From Hymenobacter ruricola (GTDB lineage Bacteria; Bacteroidota; Bacteroidia; Cytophagales; Hymenobacteraceae), in NCBI RefSeq assembly GCF_015694525.1, contig NZ_JADQDM010000007.1:228526-292525 (forward strand): a DNA stretch of 64,000 nt, given 5' to 3'. The position numbers and the translations under genes are program-made. Positions within the stretch are counted from its first letter, which is position 1; every line of letters begins with the position of its first letter. The notes under the pieces were generated by a model. That model made no database searches and had not been told where the DNA came from. It saw nothing but the letters and a program-made list of their open reading frames with translations. Of the stretch, positions 7,401 to 15,315 are shown piece by piece.

Positions 7401-7826
7401 CTAAAAGCGGGGATACTTGGCGCGGGCGGCCTGCAAGGCGGCACCGGCAGGGCTGGCGTGGAAAGCGGCGGCGGCAGCTTGGTAAGTGGCCTGAACCTCG
7501 CGGCAGCGGAGGATGGCGGCGCGCAGCTGGGCAAAGCGGCCGGGCTGGGTGCGGTAGTCATCGCGCAGCGCATACTTGGCGGCGCGGGCATCGAAAAAGG
7601 CGGAGTGGGCACGGGCCAGCGCATGGCGGGCGGCGACAGTAGCCGGGTCGATGGGCGCGGGCGGCGGGACTACCTGGGGACGAGGTGGCTGCTTGGCCTC
7701 CAGCTTGGCCAGGGTGGCGCGCAGGGCAGCCCACTTGGCCGCGACCTGGCCACCAGCCGCACACACAACAGGCGCGGCTGGGGCAATGGCGACGCTAGGC
7801 ACGGGCAGGAACACCGGCAAACTCAT
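7401..7826 (-). CDS. Hypothetical helical Ala-rich protein
   Basis: A 141-aa protein from the ATG at 7826 (MSLPVFLPVPSVAIAPAAPV), overlapping the end of the upstream gene by 32 bases. A Pro/Ala-rich start is followed by long charged Ala-rich helices, probably coiled coil (residues 35-60 and 75-135). GC-rich composition makes ORFs long by chance here, so the gene is less certain. Its place and direction in the cluster support it. Confidence 0.45.
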   Translation of the reverse strand: MSLPVFLPVPSVAIAPAAPVVCAAGGQVAAKWAALRATLAKLEAKQPPRPQVVPPPAPIDPATVAARHALARAHSAFFDARAAKYALRDDYRTQPGRFAQLRAAILRCREVQATYQAAAAAFHASPAGAALQAARAKYPRF

Positions 7827-8115
7827 CCTCGGCCTTGATAACCTCCCACACGGCCGCAAAGGCAAAGCCGGGGTGCGCGGCGCGCATGGCACGGAAAGCC
7901 CGGCGCAAGGCCTCGAATGGGCAGGGCGATGAGCCGGCGAAGCCGCCCGAGGGCTGGCACTCCGGCCGCTGCTCTAAGCTGAGCATGACGTGCCACGAGG
8001 TGCTACCCTTGCCATAGGTGGCGGCAGACTGCGAAATGTAGATGCCCGAGAACGAGCACAGGGCGGGGCCTTTCCAGGCGGCAGCGGCAAGCTGCAAAAG
8101 TTGATTGGGTTGCAT
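7795..8115 (-). CDS. Hypothetical protein, first gene of leftward cluster
   Basis: A 106-aa protein (MQPNQLLQLAAAAWKGPALC) with GIYISQSAATYGKGSTSWHV in the middle and the helical segment FEALRRAFRAMRAAHPGF later. No family was recognised. It is the promoter-proximal gene of the 5.2-8.1 kb cluster; the AT-rich interval 8116-8282 upstream is shared with the divergent SLOG gene. Confidence 0.55.
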   Translation of the reverse strand: MQPNQLLQLAAAAWKGPALCSFSGIYISQSAATYGKGSTSWHVMLSLEQRPECQPSGGFAGSSPCPFEALRRAFRAMRAAHPGFAFAAVWEVIKAEDEFAGVPARA

Positions 8116-8282
8116 GGCTGTAAGAGTTAGCCGTGGGGTGCCCGCGCCGTAGGCCTCCGGGTGGGCAAGTAGCCAGGGCCTTCCTGACTACAAACCAAAG
8201 ATACAAATTTACTTGAACAATGACAACTAATTTGACAAATAAATATGCTTGTTTAACAACTTTATTTGTCGTATATTGTAGT

Positions 8283-8642
8283 ATGGAAAAACACAAAAAC
8301 AAGGCGGTGGCGGTGGTGGGTAGCCGAGGCGTGAAAAGCTGCGCGGCGCTGACGCAGCGGCTGGCCGAACTGGAGCCGGCGGAAGTAGTGAGCGGGGGCG
8401 CGGCCGGCGTGGATGCCCTGGCGGCCAGCTGGGCCCGAGCCCACGGGGTGCCGCTGACGGAACTGCGGCCCGACTATGCCGCCCACGGCCCGACGGCCGC
8501 CACCCATGTGCGCAATGCCGAGATAGTGAGGCGGGCCGCGCTGGTGCTGGTGGTGTGGGATGGCCAGAGCAAGGGGACGCTGAGCACACTGCGGGCCGCC
8601 CGGCGGCTGGGCCGGCCGGTGGAACTGCTGCCCCTGGACTGA
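8283..8642 (+). CDS. SLOG-family (DUF2493/YspA-like) protein
   Basis: A 119-aa Rossmann-like protein. VAVVGSRGV near the N-terminus, VVSGGAAGVDALAASWA, THVRNAEIVRRAALVLVVWD and GQSKGTLSTLRAARRLGRPV are the typical SLOG/DUF2493 landmarks for nucleotide or nucleotide-derivative binding. Relatives occur in phages and defence loci, where they may sense a ligand. The start is the ATG at 8283, just after a TTGTCGTATATTG stretch. It is divergent from the recombination cluster. A TTTGACA box lies at 8231-8237. Confidence 0.85.
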   Translation: MEKHKNKAVAVVGSRGVKSCAALTQRLAELEPAEVVSGGAAGVDALAASWARAHGVPLTELRPDYAAHGPTAATHVRNAEIVRRAALVLVVWDGQSKGTLSTLRAARRLGRPVELLPLD

Positions 8643-9716
8643 GCTGGCACCAGGCGGGCCAGCTGCCCCCCCCTGCCGGGCACCAGACCAAACACCCTGG
8701 ATGCCTTGCCTTGGGGGTTTGGGGGCGGGCTGAGGCCCCCAATGGATACTCGGCGGAGCCGGCCTTGTGAGGCGGTAGTGGCCGACCAACGGGAGGCTGC
8801 GGAAGCCGAGGAGTATGACCGGGCGTTAGCCGGGGCATGATGGCGGGGGCTTGGGGTACTCCCCAATGAAACCCTCCGCGAAGCGGGCCTTGCTTCTGCC
8901 TGCGTGGCCTGAACGCAGACTTTACTGGCGGGTGGCGGGCTTTTAGGCCCGCGGCCTGCTGCCACTGCTAGGGGGTGCGGACCCGTGGCGTGGGGCCTTT
9001 TTTTGGCCCTGCGCGGCGGGACTGCGGTGCGGCGGGCTGGCGTTTGGGAGTTGCTTTTGAGGCTGTTGGTCCGGTAGTATCGGTGCGGTGGGGAGAGGGC
9101 CGGGACGGCGCTGCAATGACCGGAGCGACCGGAGCGCAGCAAGCGTGGGGAATGAGGAGCGCAGCAAGGCGCAGCGACGAATGAACGTAGCGCCGCGTCG
9201 CGTAGGGAGTGCAGGGAATGGAAGCGACGGCTGGCCCCGGGGCGGCTGGCACGGGCGGGGACGACGCGCTGCCTGGCGTGGGCTAATTGGTGCGGAAGGT
9301 TGGCCAGGCTGCGCGGCGGCGGGTGCGGCGGGCGGGCGTTTGGGAAGTATCAGGGGTAGCAGGTCCGACGCCCGCAGGAAGTCGGCCCGGGTGACTGGAG
9401 TAGCGGTGCGGTGGGTTGAGGCCGGGGCCCGGAGCGCAGTGACGCGGGGGCTGGTGCAGCAGGGCGTAGCGCAGGGGCTGGGCCGGGCGGTGGGTTACGG
9501 TAGCGGACGGGTGGCGTGGGGCCTTCTTCTAGGCCCGGCGCGGCCTGGCAGCGTGGGGCGGTGACACTGGAGAATCAGCTGAAACGGCCGTCGAGCTGAG
9601 GGATGGTAAGGGCGCGACCAACGGGAGCGGTGCACAGCACGGGAGCGTAGCGCACCCCTGGACAGCCCGACCCCGGCCAGTAGCAGCGCGAAGGGCCGGG
9701 GGCAGCCCCACATCAT
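8643..9716. other. GC-rich region without a convincing gene, with similar hairpins
   Basis: About 1.1 kb. Open frames occur on both strands but show no protein-like composition. Three hairpins have the same plan: GCGGGC/GCCCGC at 8935-8952, GGGCC-T7-GGCCC at 8993-9009, and GGGCC/GGCCC at 9518-9536. The last two share the surrounding GTGGCGTGGGGCCTT. Two segments (about 9020-9150 and 9310-9440) are imperfect copies with GGCGTTTGGGA and GGAGCGCAG in the same order. It could be a decayed duplication, a replication origin or a structured RNA. Confidence 0.5.
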
Positions 9717-9790
9717 TGAAATACTTCGTTTAATGCAAAAATAACAAACCCAATGTGGTACTGCTTTCGTAAAATATGTTTGACATTAGC

Positions 9791-9798
9791 TAGCTTTG
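9791..9798 (+). promoter_or_regulatory. Probable -7 box of the lysis genes
   Basis: TAGCTTTG matches the TAnnTTTG consensus exactly, 33 bases before the ATG at 9831, in an AT-rich 100-base stretch right after the GC-rich region. TTTGACA stands at 9779-9785, too close to serve as the -33 element of this box. Confidence 0.55.
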
Positions 9799-9830
9799 TA
9801 CAAATAAATTTTACTTAACCTTTCAACATT

Positions 9831-10109
9831 ATGTTTAGCAGCACGAAAGCAGGACATATCTCGCACATTGTGACCACGGCATTGCTGGGTCAGGTGGTGA
9901 GCAGCGGCCTTACGCCGCCCGACCCGTCGAAAATTGAGAACTACGGGCACTTGATAATTCAGGCCCTGGTGGCGCTGGTCACCATCTGGGCGACGGTGCG
10001 CAAGGCGCTGCAGAAGCCCGAGGAAGTCGTGAAGGTGCCGGTGGAAGTGGTACCTGTGGAACAGGCTGTTCCCCAACGTGAAAAGAGCAATGGCAACGGA
10101 GTTGAATAA
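9831..10109 (+). CDS. Holin-like single-TM protein
   Basis: A 92-aa protein. One hydrophobic segment (about residues 42-60, LIIQALVALVTIWATV) follows a short polar N-terminus, with a charged tail rich in Val/Glu/Pro and Lys. Size, one TM segment and direct overlap with an endolysin gene are typical of small phage holins, which let the lysin reach the cell wall. Sequence alone does not prove it. The next gene overlaps by 20 bases if it starts at the ATG at 10090. Confidence 0.65.
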   Translation: MFSSTKAGHISHIVTTALLGQVVSSGLTPPDPSKIENYGHLIIQALVALVTIWATVRKALQKPEEVVKVPVEVVPVEQAVPQREKSNGNGVE

Positions 10110-10560
10110 CCAGGCAGCGGCGCTACCAATGCTCCCGCCGCCGCGGTTGAACGTGGCGCAGCGGCTGCGGCAGGCCACGCGGCTGGCGCAGGTACGGACG
10201 GAGCTGGTGGAAGCCTATCAGCTGGCGTTGCGGCGCTGGATGGGTGACCCGGTGTTGATGACGCTGGGGCTGCCCTTCGTGAGCGAAGGGTACCGGTCGC
10301 CGGCGGCGCAGGATGAGCTGTACACCCACGGGCGGAGTGCGCCGGGGCCGGTGGTGACCTACAAGCGCGGTGGGGAGTCGAAGCACAACATGTTGCCGAG
10401 CCGGGCGCTGGACGTGGCGTTTCTGCTGGCCGATGGGACAGTGTCTTGGTCGGGGCTGCTGCTGAGCAAGTTTGCGCGGCTGATGAAGGCGGCCGATGCG
10501 CGGGTGCATTGGGGCGGCGACTGGCCAGGGTTTAAGGACCGACCGCATTTTGAGGTGTAG
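10090..10560 (+). CDS. M15-family peptidase, probable endolysin
   Basis: A 156-aa protein. The C-terminal 100 residues are a VanY/L-alanyl-D-glutamate peptidase-like M15 domain: SEGYRSPAAQDELY, ESKHNMLPSRALDVAF (Zn ligands His and Asp in the SxHxxxxAxD pattern), and WGGDWPGFKDRPHFEV with the catalytic and third Zn ligands (D-x-H-x-E-like). It cleaves peptidoglycan stem peptides. A basic, helical N-terminal 45 residues precede it. There is no signal peptide, so export would depend on the upstream holin-like protein. The ATG at 10090 was chosen over the GTG at 10078. Confidence 0.87.
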   Translation: MATELNNQAAALPMLPPPRLNVAQRLRQATRLAQVRTELVEAYQLALRRWMGDPVLMTLGLPFVSEGYRSPAAQDELYTHGRSAPGPVVTYKRGGESKHNMLPSRALDVAFLLADGTVSWSGLLLSKFARLMKAADARVHWGGDWPGFKDRPHFEV

Positions 10561-10570
10561 GGTGGAGATG

Positions 10571-10606
10571 AAACGAGCGGGCCAGATGGTCCGCTCGTTT
10601 CGTTTT
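10571..10606. terminator. Bidirectional terminator
   Basis: The stem AAACGAGCGG / CCGCTCGTTT with Ts on one side and As on the other lies between the convergent endolysin (stop 10560) and metallo-hydrolase (stop 10619) genes. Confidence 0.85.
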
Positions 10607-10618
10607 ATCAGGCCCTGC

Positions 10619-11413
10619 TTACTTGGCAGCCGGGTACCAGTTACGCAGCCGAACGTCAATTTTCTTATTGCCCGCATTCACCATCTTCTTGAAGGAAGCT
10701 ACGTCACTCAGGCCATCCTGGCCTCGGTAGTGGTACGGGTAGACAATCCCCGGCTTGAAAGCCAGCACGCCCTGCGCGGCCTGGTTCACGTCCATGGTGT
10801 AGGGCAGGTTCATGCACACGAAGGCCACGTCGATGTTCTTCAGGCCGCGCATTTCGGCCGTGTCCTCGGTGTCGCCGGACAGGTACACGTTTTTGCCGCC
10901 CAGGTTCAGTAAGTAGCCATTACCGCGGCCTGCGGGATGCGGCGCGTCGGCTGCTTCGGGCAGGTTGTACATCGGAATGGCCGAAACACTCAGGCCCAAC
11001 GTGTCGAGCTTCTGGCCGTTGCTAAGAATGCGGACCTGCGCTTTATACTCGGCCGGCAACTTTTCCGCTACGGCTTTGGGCACCACCATCAGGGCCTTGC
11101 CCACCGAGAGGCCCGCCAGCGTCTTGGGGTCCAGGTGGTCGCCGTGGATGTCGGTGATGAGGATAACATCGGGCGCGGCCAGGCCGGCGTAGGCTTCGGC
11201 CCCGCCGTAGGGGTCCACGTAAATGGTTTTGCCGTTCCAGGTAAACACCACGCTGCCGTGCGTGATGGGCTGCACCGTGAGCGGGCCTTTGGTTGTCGGA
11301 ATCTGGTCGGCGGCCGCGCGCATGGTTGTGGCTGCGGTAGGGGCGGTTTGGGCCGGGGCCTGCACCGCGTAGGCTGCCAGCGCGGCCGTGAGGAGAAGAG
11401 TGGATTTCATCAT
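10619..11413 (-). CDS. Secreted metallo-beta-lactamase-fold hydrolase
   Basis: A 264-aa protein with an N-terminal signal peptide (MMKSTLLLTAALAAYAVQA), so it acts in the periplasm or outside. The MBL fold resembles the UlaG-like/L-ascorbate lactonase branch: THGSVVF (residues 51-57), TDIHGDHLD (87-95), YLSGDTED and YPYHYRGQD. The usual H-x-H-x-D-H motif has Asp in place of the first His. It is a single-gene unit between phage-type genes and looks like cargo. Substrate is unknown. Confidence 0.82.
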   Translation of the reverse strand: MMKSTLLLTAALAAYAVQAPAQTAPTAATTMRAAADQIPTTKGPLTVQPITHGSVVFTWNGKTIYVDPYGGAEAYAGLAAPDVILITDIHGDHLDPKTLAGLSVGKALMVVPKAVAEKLPAEYKAQVRILSNGQKLDTLGLSVSAIPMYNLPEAADAPHPAGRGNGYLLNLGGKNVYLSGDTEDTAEMRGLKNIDVAFVCMNLPYTMDVNQAAQGVLAFKPGIVYPYHYRGQDGLSDVASFKKMVNAGNKKIDVRLRNWYPAAK

Positions 11414-11829
11414 TTTTCTGTCGGTTGAGTAAGTGTTAAAAGCGGATTGTTACGGGCGCAGGAGGCCATGAGGTGGCGGCCGTTACCGAAAACAGTGCCC
11501 GTAACCTAGTCGCCCCACACAAGTTCAGGCCAGCTATAAGCCAGGTTGGTCGGTTAGGGCCAACAGAAGACGAGCGGGTTGGCAGAACGTTGGCATTGAT
11601 ACGCAGGCCAGCAAGGTGTTTCATTTCTAAAAGTTGTTATAAATAACATCTTTTAGAAATAGGATGCGGGAAGACTAACCTGAATCGGAGCCGGAATCAG
11701 GAAAAAACTTTGCACATGAGCAATGTAATTTGACAGACTAAGTCACATTTTACTAATATTTTTGACAATTATGAAACTAATATTATTAGCAGCACCGTAT
11801 ACTTGCATACTAGAACAGGGCTCAACTAT
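11414..11829. other. Intergenic stretch without a convincing gene
   Basis: About 416 bases. A 62-codon minus-strand frame at 11436-11624 has no protein-like features and was not called. The stretch holds a large inverted repeat at 11623-11660 (listed separately) and, further on, two TTTGACA boxes (11729-11735, 11761-11767) and two copies of ACTAATATT that probably belong to the promoter of the small gene at 11830. Confidence 0.6.
11623..11660. repeat. 18-bp near-perfect inverted repeat
   Basis: Arms at 11623-11640 and 11643-11660 (ATTTCTAAAAG....CTTTTAGAAAT at the ends) pair with one mismatch across a two-base loop. It is AT-rich. It could be an operator or a cruciform; a terminator is less likely because no gene ends into it. 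Confidence 0.65.
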
Positions 11830-12015
11830 ATGAAAAACGTGATTTTACTTGGTGAAGCACGAATAGAAGTGGTGCCATTGGCGGGGAATATAGCGGGATG
11901 CGGTAAGCCTGGGGTTTGCGATAAAGTGGAAAACTGTGGGGCGGGTGTTACTGGCAATGAAGATTATACTCACACTTTAATAACTACCGATAAATGGCTA
12001 ATGCACGAGTATTGA
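11830..12015 (+). CDS. Small hypothetical protein with three clustered Cys
   Basis: A 61-aa protein (MKNVILLGEARIEVVPLAGN) with three cysteines within 15 residues (GCGKPGVCDKVENCG), which could bind a metal. The AT-rich promoter-like stretch upstream and a normal N-terminus support it. Its end overlaps the next gene by 22 bases. No family was recognised. Confidence 0.45.
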   Translation: MKNVILLGEARIEVVPLAGNIAGCGKPGVCDKVENCGAGVTGNEDYTHTLITTDKWLMHEY

Positions 12016-12251
12016 TGAATGTCCGGATTATGGAACATCAGGAAGGCGAGCGGACGGTGGAAATCACCCGGCCGAATACGGACGCTTGGCGGGTGGCGCT
12101 GCCAGCAGCTTTAGATAACGACGAGCGGCTGACGGAGCTGGTCAACTTTGTGACGACGCAGTACCTGGTGGAAATGCCGGCGGAAAGCATTCGGCTGGGC
12201 TGGGAAACCATCTATGCGCTGGTACGCACGGCACTGGCAGAGGCGGCCTGA
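11994..12251 (+). CDS. Small hypothetical protein
   Basis: An 85-aa acidic protein from the ATG at 11994 (MANARVLMNVRIMEHQEGER). It looks like a compact alpha/beta protein: ERTVEITRPNTDAWRVALPA, then a helical half DDERLTELVNFVTTQYLV and ESIRLGWETIYALVRTALAE. No family was recognised. It overlaps the gene before it by 22 bases, suggesting coupled translation. Two exact 24-bp repeats follow it. Confidence 0.6.
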   Translation: MANARVLMNVRIMEHQEGERTVEITRPNTDAWRVALPAALDNDERLTELVNFVTTQYLVEMPAESIRLGWETIYALVRTALAEAA

Positions 12252-12270
12252 GCAAACTAGCTTTCTGGTA

Positions 12271-12403
12271 TGAGCCCATTGTGAGTCCTTTCGAAACTGG
12301 CCAACAGTGGAAGCAAATGGCTTTGAAACACGCTGCGGGCAAGAATTCGCGGTGCGGAGTTGGCGGCAGACTGGCATGGTGAGCCCATTGTGAGTCCTTT
12401 CGA
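12271..12403. repeat. Exact 24-bp direct repeat, 109 bp apart
   Basis: The same 24 bases (starting TGAGCCCATTGTGAG, ending CTTTCGA) occur at 12271-12294 and 12380-12403, between the small gene ending at 12251 and the gene at 12463. They have no palindromic structure. They could be att-like sites, binding sites for the next gene's regulator, or traces of a small excised unit. Confidence 0.75.
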
Positions 12404-12462
12404 GCAGGCGGCTGGCGTATAATTCCTACTAACCAGCACTTGCTGACTTAACCGGTTGAGAA

Positions 12463-13137
12463 ATGAAAACGCCCGTCGAAGAATACAAAGAGCCAAGAGA
12501 CTCTAAGCAGATGCTGCAAAGCCTGATACTGGTGAAGACGGCGTTGCGCAGACTGCCGCTGCCCGGGAAAGCCTACGCGCCACTGGTAGGGCTGATACTG
12601 GAGCTTAACTGGTCCGAAAAGCCACCGACGGCCAACGCCCTGCAGAAGCAGCTGAAGATTGACGGGAAGCTGTACCGGCGTTGGCTCGATGCGCTATTCA
12701 CCGACTTTCTGGCTTTGATTGAGGCCGACACGGACGCGCTGCAGTTTACGGACGTGGAGCACGTATTTTTTGTGGATGGCTGGTTTGAGAACATTGAGTT
12801 CCGGTGTCGGCTGGCCGTAACCCCGCGGTTTGGCGAGAGCATCGAACTGCCATTTCTGGAAGCGGCGACGGGGTCTACCGCGTTTTATGTCAACCGCATC
12901 ACGCACGAATACCAGCAGGGCAAAACGGTCATTACTTTGTCTCTGCGTGCGGGCAGGTTCAACTCGTATCTGCATCAAATGGGCCAGCGGGCACGGTATG
13001 ATGACAAGTTTGAGCGCAAGGCCTGGGGAATGAGTGATACGGAGCTGACGGAGTATTACCGGGCAATGTATCCGGACTCACCGGCCCCTACCCTTGCACC
13101 TGGCGGACCTGGCGCGAAGCGAGCTGGTGGGTGGTGA
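12463..13137 (+). CDS. Conserved hypothetical protein, probably winged-helix
   Basis: A 224-aa protein. Residues 20-90 are helical and resemble a winged-helix DNA-binding region (TALRRLPLPGKAYAPLVGLI, PPTANALQKQLKIDGKLYRR). Residues 100-190 look beta-rich (VEHVFFVDGWFENIEFRCRL). The C-terminus is Pro/Gly-rich. No catalytic motif is visible. The two 24-bp repeats lie directly upstream and might be its binding sites. I do not recognise a family. Confidence 0.6.
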   Translation: MKTPVEEYKEPRDSKQMLQSLILVKTALRRLPLPGKAYAPLVGLILELNWSEKPPTANALQKQLKIDGKLYRRWLDALFTDFLALIEADTDALQFTDVEHVFFVDGWFENIEFRCRLAVTPRFGESIELPFLEAATGSTAFYVNRITHEYQQGKTVITLSLRAGRFNSYLHQMGQRARYDDKFERKAWGMSDTELTEYYRAMYPDSPAPTLAPGGPGAKRAGGW

Positions 13138-13239
13138 GTTACATTAACGACAAAGTATGTACTGGGTAGCCCACTTCTTACTTTTACTTCGTTTGCTGCT
13201 GTATTAGCACCATTCCCTTATTGAAAATCCCTGTTTGTG

Positions 13240-14055
13240 ATGCGTGGTCCTTACCCGGTTAGTGATGTATTGGTGGTGCTGGCGAAGGAGCCGAGTGACT
13301 TCTACATTGCGCAGACCCAGCAGTGGTACCGGATTCCGACCAGCAGCCGAATACCAGCCGCGCTGCGACAGGGAACGGTGCGGTTTCTAGCATTTTACTT
13401 TCCGAGGGCTTTCAAGAAGCAGCAGTATAGCGTGCGGTACTACGCGGCCGTGACGAAGGTAGAAGTAGTGACACGGGCGGAGTTGTTTCCTGAAGAAACT
13501 ACCAGCAGCCGCTCGGAGCAGAAGTATCACAAAATTTCGTTTGGGCCGCTACAGGAGCTGGCGCAGCCGATAGTGAGTTATCGAGGACGGCGACTATTAT
13601 TTGTGCCGACGACCTGGGCGAAGTTTTCGCAGGCAACAGAGGTCAATGACCTGTTCCACGAAAGCCCGTTAGAGGACGTGTTCTGGCAGGAGTTGCGGCG
13701 GCAGAATCTACCGGCTGAGCGGCAAGTTCTGCTGCAAACCAACGGCAAGAACTGGGTGTGTGACTTCGTTTTTTATTGCGCGAAGGGCAACGTAGACGTG
13801 GAATGCGACGGCGACACGTACCACATGAGCCCGGAGGCGGTGATTTACGACAAAGCGCGAAACAATGAAATCGCTGCGGCAGCTGATTGGGATGTGCTGC
13901 GCTTTACCACCCGGCACATCGAGCAGGAAATGCCGTGGGCCATCGGGCTGGTGAAGCAGAAGATTGACCGGCTAGGCGGCCTGCACTACGCGAAGGAAAA
14001 CGTGGTGCGGTACGTGACGACGCAGAACAACCAACTGGGACTTTTCGATGGATAG
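13240..14055 (+). CDS. DUF559/Vsr-like PD-(D/E)XK endonuclease
   Basis: A 271-aa protein. Residues 1-125 are an unassigned, basic N-terminal domain. Residues 130-250 are a Vsr/DUF559-type nuclease: ESPLEDVFWQELRRQ, PAERQVLLQ, WVCDFVFYCAKGNVDVECDG (D...E-x-D/K-type core), YDKARNNEIAAAADWDVLRF and TTRHIEQ. Proteins of this fold nick or cut DNA and are common in defence islands, usually as accessory restriction subunits. The ATG at 13240 follows a GTG at 13237. It is a single gene, convergent with the CBASS operon, 21 bases between stops. Confidence 0.75.
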   Translation: MRGPYPVSDVLVVLAKEPSDFYIAQTQQWYRIPTSSRIPAALRQGTVRFLAFYFPRAFKKQQYSVRYYAAVTKVEVVTRAELFPEETTSSRSEQKYHKISFGPLQELAQPIVSYRGRRLLFVPTTWAKFSQATEVNDLFHESPLEDVFWQELRRQNLPAERQVLLQTNGKNWVCDFVFYCAKGNVDVECDGDTYHMSPEAVIYDKARNNEIAAAADWDVLRFTTRHIEQEMPWAIGLVKQKIDRLGGLHYAKENVVRYVTTQNNQLGLFDG

Positions 14056-14076
14056 TTGCGCCAAGTGTTATGCTGC

Positions 14077-15315
14077 CTACTCCTTTGAGTTAATAATTAA
14101 AGCGGCAGTAAACTGGTGGGGCATCCGGTCGTAGACGACCAGAGCAGGCTGCGAATGCGGCATTAAGTCAAGGCCACACGCTATGGCCACTGCAGATGGC
14201 ACAGCGGGAAACATGTGGATGGCAGCCGCAAATTTGTGCTTGGTTTCCAGATATGCCAGCCAACGGCGGTAACACTGGCGGAACTCGTCTAAGGAAACCA
14301 CCGAGAGTATTACATCGGGGTTAGGGTCGGCGCTCACAGGTTGGATAAGAAACACGTGGTATGTTTCATCGATATGAGCGGGCAGCTCTTGGCGGTGAAT
14401 GGAGCCGCTTACATTGAGGATAACGGCTACCCGCGCCGGGTCGGGGCCATCCTGCAATACTTTCCAGTCGAATTGTTGAACTGTGGATTCTGGCAGCCAG
14501 TGCCAATGCTTTTCGTCAACACGCCGCCGTTGAAACAAAGTAGCGCTAACCTTATTGCCTAAGCTAAAACCCAAGTAAGTGAGAACGGGAATCCGTGCAA
14601 AGCCAAAGACTGATAGATGGTCAATGTGGCCTCCCTCAACGCCTTGACGAACTGTTGCCAACTGGTCGTTGATTTGTTTGCAAACTCCTTGATAATAAAG
14701 CTCCGGGCCATCTTCCGGCTCCCCAAGACGGGTCAGGTCAATTTCTGTTCCCTGGCGGTGAATATCGAGGGCAAAGTCAGCGAAGCGTGGCGGGGTGTGA
14801 TGAAGGGTTGCGCTGTTGCACTCGGCACGGGTGAGTTGCACCGTGTTGCCCCGTATGCGCCCGACCAAGCGCACAATGCACGTATGGTTGCTATGCGGCA
14901 GGCCCGTAACGTAGCGAATGTGCTCTTCTTGCTTCCGCTTGATTTGGCGCAATAATTCAACTGGGAAATCTTGTTGGGCAGCCGGATGGTCAATTTTGTG
15001 GTGGTGGGTGGCGCACAGCAGCATGAAATTGTCGACTTCATCCCGCAACTCTTTGGCTAGTGGATAGCTGCTGCGAGGAGAAGCCTCATCTAAGCTCTGA
15101 CCAACAATATGGGCCATTTCACCCCGATTGAGTGAATAATGACCAAAGTCTGCCGACTCACTCAAGTCATCGTTGCAGAACTGGCACCGGCCACCAGCCC
15201 GCAGATAGAGAAGCTGCTTCACTTCAGCGCGGGGCTTCTTACGTTGCGGGGCTTTCTTAGCCGGCAGTTCTGTGGTTTTGTCGGCGGCTGCTTTTAACGA
15301 TTTCGAAGGACTCAT
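14077..15315 (-). CDS. cap5: CBASS effector, HNH-SAVED (Cap5-type)
   Basis: A 412-aa nuclease activated by a cyclic oligonucleotide. The N-terminal 30 residues are basic. The HNH domain covers about 33-135 with CQFC (44-47), EMAHIVG (His 69) and CATHHHKIDH (101-110). The C-terminal SAVED domain (about 150-412) has beta strands such as HTCIVRLVGRIRGNTVQL, FALDIHRQGTEIDLT and AVAIACGLDLMP. On binding the CD-NTase product, such enzymes assemble and degrade DNA, killing the infected cell. It overlaps the E2-like gene by four bases (ATGA), the third gene of a three-gene operon. Confidence 0.93.
   Translation of the reverse strand: MSPSKSLKAAADKTTELPAKKAPQRKKPRAEVKQLLYLRAGGRCQFCNDDLSESADFGHYSLNRGEMAHIVGQSLDEASPRSSYPLAKELRDEVDNFMLLCATHHHKIDHPAAQQDFPVELLRQIKRKQEEHIRYVTGLPHSNHTCIVRLVGRIRGNTVQLTRAECNSATLHHTPPRFADFALDIHRQGTEIDLTRLGEPEDGPELYYQGVCKQINDQLATVRQGVEGGHIDHLSVFGFARIPVLTYLGFSLGNKVSATLFQRRRVDEKHWHWLPESTVQQFDWKVLQDGPDPARVAVILNVSGSIHRQELPAHIDETYHVFLIQPVSADPNPDVILSVVSLDEFRQCYRRWLAYLETKHKFAAAIHMFPAVPSAVAIACGLDLMPHSQPALVVYDRMPHQFTAALIINSKE

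Noticed and set aside
9088..9564. Protein-coding frame in the GC-rich stretch
   Set aside because: Arg/Gly-rich chance frame without a known pattern and overlapped by frames on the other strand.
11436..11624. 62-codon minus-strand frame
   Set aside because: No promoter-like sequence, no domain, composition like noncoding.
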